A DNA stretch of 64,000 nucleotides from Oegoconia quadripuncta (Eukaryota; Arthropoda; Insecta; Lepidoptera; Autostichidae). This document shows positions 1-10,500 of this stretch, one piece after another (position 1 is the stretch's first letter; every line of letters starts with the position of its first letter). The stretch spans positions 30,198,618 to 30,262,617 of the forward strand of contig OX438747.1 of assembly GCA_949316235.1 (NCBI GenBank). Reading direction: 5' to 3'. The translations under genes and the position numbers were made by a program. The notes below the pieces were generated by a model. The model ran no database searches, had not been told where the DNA came from, and saw only the letters and a list, made by a program, of their open reading frames with translations.

Positions 1-496
1 CTTCAGTTTATGGCGTATCAGCGAACGCGTGTTTCTCCAGACAGATTATAACGTCTACACCTGTTTTGTTTCACTGGGTGACCTCATCCGCCGGCGTTTG
101 GCGAACTGCGCACTGCCGACTGAAGTTCCTATCGCGAGCTATATTTCTATAGATAGGGGTATGTAGAGCTTTTTATTTCTCTCGAACGCGATTATCTTTA
201 AGCCTCGTTTAGTGTCAGTCAGTTTAGTTGTTAATCACATCAAATTGGGCTTTTAATTTTACCCCCGACGAAATAAGAGTAGTTTGAGTTTACTGTCTAT
301 GGCAGTGTAGAGGCAAAACGGATGAACTGAGTGAGGTTATTATTAGGCATGTTTGAAATCGGTTAAGAGGCCGATCTTGTATTTGTATACATGTATTTGG
401 CATATTTTTGAGTCCTGATTGTGAGAACACGAAGAAGAATTTCATTATTTATATTTGAATTAGTGTAATTCCCATTAACAGGTGAAGCCACTCTTG

Positions 497-756
497 GGCC
501 CGTATTAATAAACCATTCTCAAGATTGAGAACAGTCTTGTGACCGGTCTCAAGCAAATGTGTTGATTAATAAACCTAACTTGAGACCTGAAAAGCACGTG
601 CACACTCAACTCACTTGAGAAGTGATCTCAGCTGAGTAGACCGCAAGATAGGTTTATAAATTAGCACGGACCTTGAGATAGCGTCAACTTCTTAAGACGC
701 ATCTTGGGTGATACAGCCTCTAGACTTGTTTTGAAATTGGTTTACTAATACGGGTC
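497..756. mobile_element. MITE, family E (GGCCCGTATTAATAAACC ends)
   Basis: The element begins GGCCCGTATTAATAAACC and ends with a near-inverted copy of it (last bases CGGGTC). It is flanked by TTG on both sides (494-496 and 757-759), which fits a 3-bp target-site duplication. Its inside is full of short palindromic blocks built from CTTGAGA/TCTCAAG. Related copies lie near 2.6, 5.7, 9.3, 46.7, 47.4 and 49.7 kb. No coding capacity is seen. A 3-bp duplication suggests PIF/Harbinger mobilisation, which is inference. Confidence 0.75.
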
Positions 757-829
757 TTGATTATGAACAACTTGTCCCAAGGAACCATAGTCGAATTCGA
801 TCAAAAATTAGGTATGTCATATTAATGTC

Positions 830-1012
830 ATCTCTCCACGTTGTGAGCGGACGTGCTTCGCTGCATTTGCCGGCGCGTGGTCTCCACTCGAGAACTTTAA
901 TGCCCCATCGAGCTATGTGGCCTACCCACTGCCACTTCAGCTTGCTAATCCGCTGGGCTATGTCGGTGCCTTTCGTACGTCTAATTTCTTCAAGATCACA
1001 AGTTCGGAGAAC
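830..1012 (-). pseudogene. LINE reverse transcriptase, C-terminal fragment
   Basis: Read on the minus strand, this gives a tail containing DIAQRISKLKWQWVGHIAR and then KVLEWRPR. Those motifs are typical of the C-terminal end of insect non-LTR retrotransposon proteins. There is no catalytic YADD core here, so it is a decayed fragment. The same protein family reappears at 23.2-23.5 kb. Confidence 0.7.
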
Positions 1013-1324
1013 ACATTCATTTCGTGAGATGTAACAACAGCTTCTTAGATACGTTTAATTTGATGGCACACTCGCGTAATTTTTTTTCTTGCACATAAGT
1101 GTATGTGGGAGCGCGCCTGACTGTTGTTTTATTTTGAAAACCTAAGTGAGGGAGGGGTTGCGCTGAAAACCAGCGCTGTCAATTGCCATACGACATATTG
1201 GCAGCAAATGCTGACGCCCAATCCCTTTGCCACAAATACATTTAATTATGCAAAATGTTATACCTTTTAGAGATTCTATGTAAACGAATCTTTTTACGTT
1301 GTCGTTGACTTTCTTATTCGTCGG

Positions 1325-1473
1325 TTGTTTTGTCTGTCTGTCTGCCGTGTGACTTTTAGATTATATTTATTATACCATAATCCCCGATTTTATTTATTTC
1401 CAACTATACCTACGTAATTTTCTGTATTTGTTGGCAATAAATACTTTTTCTTTTTCTTTGTTTCTTTTACAAA
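1325..1473 (+). repeat. Possible retroposon 3' end with simple tail
   Basis: A GTCTGTCTGTCTG run leads into an AT-rich tail with AATAAA followed by a CTTTTT-type simple tail. This is the usual shape of a LINE or retroposon 3' end in insects. No coding part is recognisable. The rest of 1-1780, apart from the MITE and LINE fragment, shows nothing I can name. Confidence 0.35.
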
Positions 1474-1783
1474 TGCTGATGGCAGAGAGTCCACTCGCGG
1501 CGAGCTGACTCGTTTACATGAACGCAGCTCTTTATGCGTGGGATTCTCCCCGTGTTCATGTTTCATGCACGAGTGTTTTGTTTATGTGATCAGTCTATAG
1601 GTACTGCTCTCCTGCTTCACTATTGGGCGTAGGCCTAGAGATATATAATCTATGCTGCTCAAAATAAGTTAGGTACTGTAAGGTTGCTATTACTAGTTGG
1701 ATCTTATTGAATAAAAATATGTGAAAAGATAGAGTAAGTAGTTTGTTTTTAAAGTACATGTTATATAATAATAATTTCCGTAT

Positions 1784-2146
1784 GAGTTTTTTACCGTAAG
1801 GAAAACAACTTATATATGCTTATAGGGCATATTAGATAAATTAAATGGAAGGTATTGGCATAGGTAGCTTTTTTTTTTCAAAACAATCATTGAATAAAAA
1901 AAACGTTTTGTCATTTGACGGTCGCGTTTGTAGCGTATTCCACATAATTACATTATTATATGTGAATGAAATAAAACAAACATGGAGAAAAGATGAGTTC
2001 CAAATAAATTTCGCATGATATAGGAAGCCTACGAATACCCGCCATTCGCATATCAATCTACGACCGACGCGTGTGTCGATTGTGATTTGAAAAAAAAAAA
2101 TATAATTAAACTACCTATGCCCTATTTTTTCCTATGGTAAAAAAAC
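1784..2146. mobile_element. MITE, family F (TTTTTTACCGTAAGGA ends)
   Basis: The left end reads GAGTTTTTTACCGTAAGGA and the right end is a degraded inverted copy, CCTATGGTAAAAAAAC. A second pair, GGGCATATTAG and CTATGCCCTA, sits just inside the ends. A better-preserved copy is at 49109-49372 and a lone terminus at 6150-6195. No transposase is present, so it is a non-autonomous inverted-repeat element. Confidence 0.65.
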
Positions 2147-2167
2147 ATGCATGCAATTTCAACAATG

Positions 2168-2428
2168 CATTTCCCAACAACAACGCATTTCCCAACACAT
2201 TTGGGGGACTGGCTATCTTATTTCTGTCAACCGGAACACAACAACGCTATAAACATTGCTGATTGGTGGCAGATTTAGATAAGATGGTGGTAGCTAGCCA
2301 GGAGGACATTTAAAATGTCCTACCACCAACCAAACAGAGTACTCAATAATGCACCCCGCTGGGGATCGAACCCGCGACCCCCGAATCGTAAACCCAATGT
2401 TTACATTGAGCCACGGAGGCGGATAGAA
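2168..2428 (-). mobile_element. tRNA-headed SINE, family C
   Basis: The complement carries a tRNA-like head (GTGGCTCAATGTAAACA, then GGTCGCGGGTTCGATCCC, a B-box-type sequence). A body follows with GGTAGGACATTTTAAATGTC and a CCAGTCCCCCAAATGTG stretch. At least eight other copies lie in the window. It is too diverged along its length to be a tRNA gene. Confidence 0.8.
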
Positions 2429-2553
2429 TTAAGAGAAGAATTGATATTACGAGCAAATACGTTCCAAAATTTTGTACATAAATAGTGCAACCGAAATTAC
2501 AACTCTCATAAATAATTCATGTGCACTCAAATAGAATAGAACCAACCCGTCTA

Positions 2554-2871
2554 GGACCCGTAGAGTTCTCAAGATTGAGAACAGTTTTGTAACCGGTGTT
2601 GATTAATAAACCTAACTTGACACCTGAAAACCATGTGCATACTCAAGCAGTACTCACTTGAGACGTGCGCCGAGTTTCACGTATTAATAAACGAAACTCA
2701 AGACTATCATTCATTCGCCGCTGATGCGAATTCTTGAGAAGTGATCCCAGCTGAGTAGACCGCAAGATTGGTTTTTTAGCACGTAGCTTGAGATAACGTC
2801 AACTGCTTAAGACGCATCTCGGGTGATACAGCCTCAAGATTTGTATTGAGAATGGTTTATTAATACGGGCC
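2554..2871. mobile_element. MITE, family E
   Basis: This copy has the family ends (GGACCCGTAGAG at left, TTTATTAATACGGGCC at right) and the same palindromic blocks. It includes the internal CGCCGCTGATGCGAATTC region found in the longer copies. The left terminus has mutated and no clean target duplication is visible. Confidence 0.7.
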
Positions 2872-3327
2872 TAAGTGTCGTAAAAGGCGACTAAGGGACT
2901 TTCCACCAAAAAACATCTGTAGATTTGCACGTTTCAACGGCGATGGGCTCACACCCTGTCACGTGTGCATTTCAGTATATTTCATAAGGTGAACCGTGGA
3001 TGTTGTTTCACCCATTAATCTTCTAATATTTGGAATACCCAAACACTATTGTGTGGGATATTTCTGACCACCATATATTGGGATAAGGGTCGTGACGTTA
3101 AGTATGCATGTATAAATAGTTCCTCAAAAACAACAACGTTATTTAGACGTCTTTAATTAATTAGGACTTTGACCAATAAGTCATTTATTATACATATAAG
3201 CGTTTAATTATATATATACACAATGTATGTATGTATTTGTGACAAATGATCTTTATTACACGTATTATTATCACACATATACTTCATGTTTTTGTGTCTC
3301 GATTTATAATAATAATAAGTTAACGGG

Positions 3328-3394
3328 TCGAACTAGCGAGAACAAACATTCTCACTAGTTCGACGATCGAAATAATGAATCGAACTAGTGAGAA
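3328..3394. repeat. Short inverted repeat plus third copy
   Basis: CGAACTAGCGAGAA and its inverted partner TTCTCACTAGTTCG are separated by six bases. CGAACTAGTGAGAA follows again about 15 bases later. The arms differ by one base. I cannot assign it to a known element. Otherwise 2872-3767 holds nothing I recognise. Confidence 0.5.
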
Positions 3395-3767
3395 TAAAGG
3401 ATGAAATGGGGTACCGCAGATGACGGACCTTTTGTAGGTCGGACAAAGAAATCCAAATCGGGCGATATTGTCCGCGAGGATTGAATATGGTAAAAAAGTG
3501 CGGCCCACAAAAAGTCCGTCGTCTACGCTATGCTTTTCACCGACATCGAAATAACTTCCGTGGCTCAAAAAGTGCTCGGTGCATAAAAAATGGAATCGTC
3601 GGAGATGGTTTAAAATAAAACACAAGATTCAGATTACATAGCTACATTTTAAATAAATACTTATGTCTAAAGATAATTACAGTTTTATTGATTAGAATTA
3701 CATTCAAATCAAAATATTTGTAATGCAATATACTGCATGTTAGTGTGAATAGGGGCCAAAGAAAACG

Positions 3768-4140
3768 ACGCAGTTTTTTTTTTACTTTTACTCCTCTCGG
3801 AGAGGGTAAAGGGTTCTAAGTTCATACAGCCATGTCTCATTTCTTCTGTTTATATGTCAGTCTCAGTCAAAACAAGTAATTTGTCGTACACAGTCTAGTC
3901 ACGGTCAAGTCATTCTTCAGTAGCGGCAGAATGCCTTACAAAAGATTTTGGCGGCTTGTTGTGGGAACCCGAAAGCTCCATTACGCACTCTAATTTACAC
4001 TTCCCTTCACTTGTACACCATCACTCACTTTTGCTGCACAATATTCTGCCATTATTAAGCTTCAAAAGTCAGAATGCACAAATTATAAGACTTATAAACA
4101 AAAATGCAACTTCACTCGCCGAGATCCCGCGAAAAAGCCA
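3768..4140 (-). mobile_element. Poly-A retroposon, family D
   Basis: This is a roughly 370-bp repeat with a T-run at its left edge, so it reads on the minus strand with a 3' poly-A. Diagnostic parts are CTCGGAGAGGGTAAAGG, ACAGCCATGTCT, GTGGGAACCCGAAAGCTC and ACAATATTCTGCCATTATT. Copies recur near 18.2, 41.4-42.3, 53.9 and 57.2 kb, with a truncated one at 46.9 kb. I see no coding frame and no clear pol III head, so its class is unresolved. Confidence 0.65.
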
Positions 4141-4347
4141 GGACGCAGTGAGTTTATCGGGATTAAAGATACCAGCACTAAGAAAATTTAATTCCCATAA
4201 AGTATGACGTAGTTAATCACGTTTAAAAAATAACACGGCTAGCGACAACAGCGGTACTCAATGTTTTTTTTGACCACGGAACGGAACGGAATATACACCT
4301 CCAACTCTCCTCTCACATCCCTATCTCCGCCCATTTCCCAATCCCCC

Positions 4348-4512
4348 TCACGTCCCCGTCCCCTGCCGGCCCCCCGCCCTCCCCCCGCGGTGCAGCAGGC
4401 GGCAGTGCGTATAGAGCGCGGGTCGCTGCCGGAACGTGTCGCCGCAGTGAGAGCACATGAACGAGCGCTGCTCCGAGTGCGTCAGCTGGTGACCCTTGAG
4501 GGTCGACAGCGT
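4348..4512 (-). CDS. ZAD-ZNF coding exon 9 (terminal)
   Basis: The acceptor TCCTCCACTTCCAG precedes codons for TLSTLKGHQLTH, which complete finger 10 (CNVCGKQF begins in exon 8). Finger 11 follows (CSHCGDTF...HCRLLH). A 13-residue Gly/Arg-rich tail ends at TGA. The Gly/Arg tail lies in a G-rich stretch and may tolerate drift. Phase 0. Confidence 0.9.
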   Translation of the reverse strand, partial: TLSTLKGHQLTHSEQRSFMCSHCGDTFRQRPALYTHCRLLHRGGRAGGRQGTGT

Positions 4513-7500
4513 CTGGAAGTGGAGGACACTGATTTTTAATTACTCTAATTGAACTGCAAAAAATTGCCATCATAGATCTTAAACAAATAAATATCTTTGC
4601 GTGTACGTGCAAAATGGGGTGAGTGGAGTGGTGAAGTGACTTTTTTGCAACAATTAAGAGGGCTTATGCCGTCCAGTAGCACCCTCATTGGATAAATTAA
4701 GTTTTTTTTTTTAAATATTAGAATAAATCCAAAAAATCGATCTGACCAGCGCTCGAGAAACGTAATCATCTTAAATAAGATGATCATCAAGATCATCATA
4801 AATCACAGTTGAGGTGGTTTCAAGAAACACACAAATGCTTTGTGTTGTTTGAGATAACACTGTCCACCATATAATATGAATAACAACAGAATACGTAAAA
4901 TATACATTTTATTTTAAACAAATAATAAATATCTTTGCACATACACACAGCGCCATCTAGTTCCACACTAAGCAACTAGGCTTGTATTATGAATACTAGG
5001 TGTTTGATAAAACTACACAAATACATTTTTGTTTGTAAATAAATACACATTTGACCTCAAGATTTGACGACCGATTGGTGTAGTGGATAGTGACCCTGTC
5101 AGCGAAACCAACGGTTGCGGGTTCAAATCCCGCGACGGGTAAATGTTTGTATGACGAATATGAACATTTATTCCTGAGTCATGGATGTTTATATAAATAT
5201 TTATGTATGTTTATCCGTTATCTAGTATCAATAGCACAAGCTTTGCTTAGTTTGGGACTAGATGTTTGGTGTAAGTGTCCGAAATATTTATTTATTAAGG
5301 GCCTCATGCAATTAATTACATCTTAATTACACATATATAAATGAAAAACAACATGAATATCATTCAAACATATGCCCCTAGCGGGATTCAAACCCGCGAC
5401 CTTTTGGTATAGTAGTCAGACCACCACTACACCAAACAAGTCGTCTATACATAGGATCACTACTTTGACGGTAAACCCTATCTAACAAAACAATCATAAT
5501 GAACTACATCGGAATCTTTCTGATATGAAGCCACTTTAAATATGGACCCAGCAATCTATCTAACTATACTATATATACTTATATGAATGATAGTCTTGAG
5601 TTCCGTTTATTAATACGCGCACCTCTCAAGTGAGTACTGATTGAGTCTTAAGCAGTTGACGCTATCTCAAGCTCCGTGCGAATTTACAAACCAATCTTGA
5701 GGTCGACTCAGCTGAGATCACTTATCAAGTATTCGCCTCAGCGGCGAATGAATGATAGTCTTGAGTTCCGTTTATTAATACGTGAAACTCTCAAGTGAGT
5801 ACTGCTTGAGTCAGCACGGGCGTTTCAGGTCTTAAGTTAGGTTTATTAATCAACACGTTGACTTGAGACCGGTCACAAGACTGTTCTCAATCTTGAGAAT
5901 GGTTTATTAATACGGGCCTTAGTCTAAATACAAAAGAATAACACTTAGACATTAACATTTCAGCCGCTGACAATAACCAAAGTGTGCCAATGCGACATAT
6001 GTAAAACGTGGCACGCCAATGTTTACCTCCTGGCACGCCATATGACAGTCTGGCACCTGTATAGTTACAAGTGTAAGGACTGTCGCAAAGTCCTGATGAC
6101 AAGGTAAGAAGGGGGTTATTACGCAATTTCAGGAAATCAATATACCGGATGAGTTTTTTTTTACCGTAAGGAGAAAAATAGGTCATATTAGGCAGGACGA
6201 CCTGTTTGGTGTAGTGGTTAGCAACTCTGACCACTATACCAAAAGGTTGCGGGTTCGAATCCCGCTAGGTGCATATGTTTGTGTAATGAATACGGACATT
6301 TGTACCCGACTTATGAATGTTTTCATTTATAATAAGTATTTATTTACAAAAAAAATATGTATTTATGTAGTATATCAACCACCTGGTATCCACAACACAG
6401 GCCTATAGTTGCTTACTGTGGAGCTAGATGGCGCTGTGTGTATGTCTAAGGACACTTATCTATTTTGGAACAATACTCACGAAGAACTGTTTCCCGCATA
6501 CATTGCAATGGTGATCCCGAGTCCTGCTCAGACCGTGCTGCGTTTGCTGGTGATTCTTCAGCCTCCAGTCAGATATGAAGAGCTGAAAGTGACATACACG
6601 ATGTTATTACAGGATACAATAACAATATAAATTGAAAATTTTATCATCTAGTTAAAACAAATAAAGTTAAGTTAACGATTAACGGATGAACGAGTTAATA
6701 ACGACCTGTGTGGTGCAGTTAGTTGGTTAAAAACTCTGACTGCTATAACAAAAGGTTGCGGGTTCAAATCCCGCTAGGGGCATATGTTTGTATGATGAAT
6801 ATAGACACGTGTTCCCGAGTGGAAGTTTTTCATTTATATATTTATTTATTTACAAAAAAAAATGTATTTATGTAGTATATCAACCATCTGGTATCCACAA
6901 CACAAGCCTATAGTTGCTTAATGTGGAACTAGATGGCGTTGTGTGTATGTCCAAGGATATTTATTATTATTTATTATGTTTAAAGTAAAATGAAATGGCC
7001 GAACGGATTAAAAAAACAGTTTTCGATACCAATCTTGGCTCTACAATTCCAGACAAGCCCATCGGATAGAAAATGGCTTCACATATATAATACCCCTCTT
7101 TGCGTCGATAGTTAACATGTAAACAACATTGGGTTTACGATTCGAAGGTCGCGGGTTCGATCCCCAGCGGGGTACATGTTTAAGTATTCGGTTTGGTTGG
7201 TGGTAGGGCATTTTAAATGTCCGCCTGGCTAGCTACAACCATCTTATCTAAATCTGCCGCCAAGCAGCAATGTTAATGGCATTGTTGTGTTCCGGTTGTC
7301 AGAGATAAGATAGCCAGTCCCCCAAATTGTCCGGGTCAGTACGCTTCCACCTTCGACCTCATCTTCACTTTACATTAGGTGTGACTGAGGTCAAGTACGA
7401 ACCGGTCGTGCTTAAAAAAAAAAGAGCATAATCCGAAGGACTAACCTCACTTTTTTCTATTTAATTCGTGTGTATTTACCTTATTACACAGATCACATTT

Positions 7501-10500
7501 GAACTGTGATTTGTGTAGATGGTAGAAGTTGTAGTGTTTCTTCCAGTAGACCTTCGATGCGAATTTCTTGTTGCATTCTCGACATTGGTACCTGATAAGT
7601 AGCAAGTATAAAAATAATTAACAATTAAATACTTAAAAACAGTTCAAAAGCAAACAAATTAAAATTCTTAACTTAGAGACTCAAGAATAATTACCTCACT
7701 AAGCTCAACATTACCCCACTAAACTCAAAATTAACCTTAGTTTATAGACTCAAGCAGACCCTGCTAATCTCAACATTACCCTCAATTTATAGACTCAAGC
7801 AGACCCTGCTAATCTCAACATTACCCTAATTTATAGACTCAAGCAGACCCTGCTAATCTCAACATTACCCTCAATTTATAGACTCAAGCATACCCCACTA
7901 AACTCAGTATTGCCCTTATTTTTATGCACAACGGGTTGGTACTTGACCTCAATCACACCTGATGTTAAGTGAAGATGAGGCCGAAGATGGAAGCGTACTG
8001 ACCCGGAATCCCAAATATTTGATGAACTGGCTGTCTTATCTCAATTTATAGACTCAAGCATACCCCACTATACGCAACATAACCATTCAGTTATAGACTC
8101 AAGCATACCTCACTAAACTCAACATAACCCCACTAGACTCAACCAAACCTCACTAGACTCCACCAAACCTCACTAGGCTCAATCAAACCTCACTAGATTC
8201 CAGCAAACCTCACTAGACTAAACAAATCCTCACTAGGCTCAACCAAACCTCACTATACTCAATCAAACCTCACTAGACTCAACCAATCCTCACTAGATTC
8301 CACCAAACCTCACTAGATTAAACAAAACCTCACTAGACTCAACCGAACCTCACTAGACTCAACCAAACCCCACTAGACTCCACCAAACTTCACTATGCTC
8401 AATCAAACCGCATTAGGTTCAACCAAACCTCACTAGACTCAACCAAACCTCACTAGACTCAACCAAACCTCACTAGACTCAACCAAACTTCACTAGACCC
8501 AACCAAAACATCACTAGATTCCACCAAACCTCACTAGACTCAACCAAACCTCACTAGACTCAACCAAACCTCACTAGACTCAACCAAACCTCACTAGGCT
8601 CAATCAAATCGCATTAGGCTCAACCAAACCTCACTAGGCTCAACCAAACCTCACTAGGCTCAATGAAACCGCATCAGGCTCAACCACACCTCACTAGACT
8701 CAACCAACCCTCACTAGGCTCAACCAAACCGCATTAGGCTCAACCAAACTTCACTCTACTCAATAAAACCTCACTAGACTCAACCAAACCTCACTAGACT
8801 CAATCAGACTCGATGCGACATTACTTAGTAACACTCACGCCTGCTGCGCGTGGCTGGCGCTGGTCCTCAAGTGGTTCCTGTACACATAAATATTCTTGTA
8901 CTGTACTCGGCACAGCGCACAGTAAGACAGCGCGTGCGCGAGCCCGGCGTTATGCGACACGGTGTGAGATTCGAGACGGGATTTCGTTTTAAATGTCTTC
9001 TTGCATATGTCGCATATGAATTCTCTTTTGACGCCGTGGATACGTCTGAAAGAAAAAGAGTCCATTTTATAAGCTTCAGCCTTTTCAGGCGGCTTCAGTA
9101 AGTCACATAATTGACTTAACTACTACCTCGTTGTTAGCATTACAAGTTGATTGCATTAAAACTTTTCATAATCTACCAATTTTCAAAACATTACCATATA
9201 ATCAATTTAAACATAGGCCCGTATTAATAAACCAATCTCAATACAAGTCTTGAGGCTGTATCAACAGAGATGCGTCTTAAGTAGTTGACGCTATCTCCAG
9301 CTCCGTGCTAATTTATAAACCAATCTTGAGGTCTACTTAGCTGAGATCACTTCTCGAGTATTCTCAGCGGCGATTGAATGATAGTCATAGAGTTTCGTTT
9401 ATTAATATGCGCACCTCTCAAGTGAGTGCTGCTTGAGTATGCACGTGCTTCAGGTCTCAAGTTAGGTTTATTATTAATCAACATGTTTACTTGAGACCGG
9501 TCACAAGACTGTTCTCAATCTTGAGAATGGTTTATTAATACGGGCCATAGACTCTTCGAATGGCTTCTAGACAAACACTATTACAGTGTGAATGAATTCT
9601 CAGTGATAGATTTAAAATGAAATCATAAATTAAAGCTTGACATGAATAAATTAGATTATATAAATTAAAAAAAATATGTGTTACTAGCTTCCCGCCCGCG
9701 GTTTCGCCTGTGTGGAATATCTTTATCGCGAATATGTTTAATTTTTTTATCCCGCGGGAATATCCTATTTTTTAATCCAGGTCATGTTCTATCTACATAC
9801 CTTTCACCCAAATCCGTAACATGATTAGAATAAGTTAGATTAGGGGACACATCGAGACTTTTGTAAAATCACTATAATATGGTAAAATAGCCCAGGTAAA
9901 ATACGTTTAGACCTCGGAAAAACGCATAACTAATTTAATAAATTGTTGTAAATATAGTAATGATTGGTAAAAATTAAGCATTGGTAAGACACGCAAGTAT
10001 TTTTATTAGTATTTTTCCAAATAAGTTAAAGTTGAAATATGTGTTTCTTTAAAAAAAATTGCTCAATTTATGGGTATTTCTTTTAATTCAAAACATTTAG
10101 GGAAATTACCGTTACAAAATATTAGTTCTCATTTTTATTTTTTAAGCAATGCAGCTCGACGACATTTTCAGCTTACACATGCATGCCTAACTATACCATG
10201 CTTCATTTTTTATCCATCAATAAGTTAACTGTGTTTAACAAAAGTCGAAGTAATTAAATATCAGTTAGTATTTATTGTTATTAAGATACAAATTAATAAC
10301 AGGGTTTTCTAATAAATCTAGACTAAGCTATTATTTTTTTAGGCTCAGTTATTCAGAATTACATCTCTAATATACCTCTATAAGATAGCAACTATATAAG
10401 TCGGTTCTGAATTATGTCTAGCTAAGCTAATTGTTCGACAAATAAGTAGGACTTTATATAAATGATGACTGGTTAGAGACCCCCCCAAATAGTATAGGAC

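Noticed and set aside
5066..5145. tRNA gene
   Set aside because: A- and B-box-like sequences are present, but the same head with a long shared body recurs many times and the cloverleaf is not convincing; it is a SINE head.
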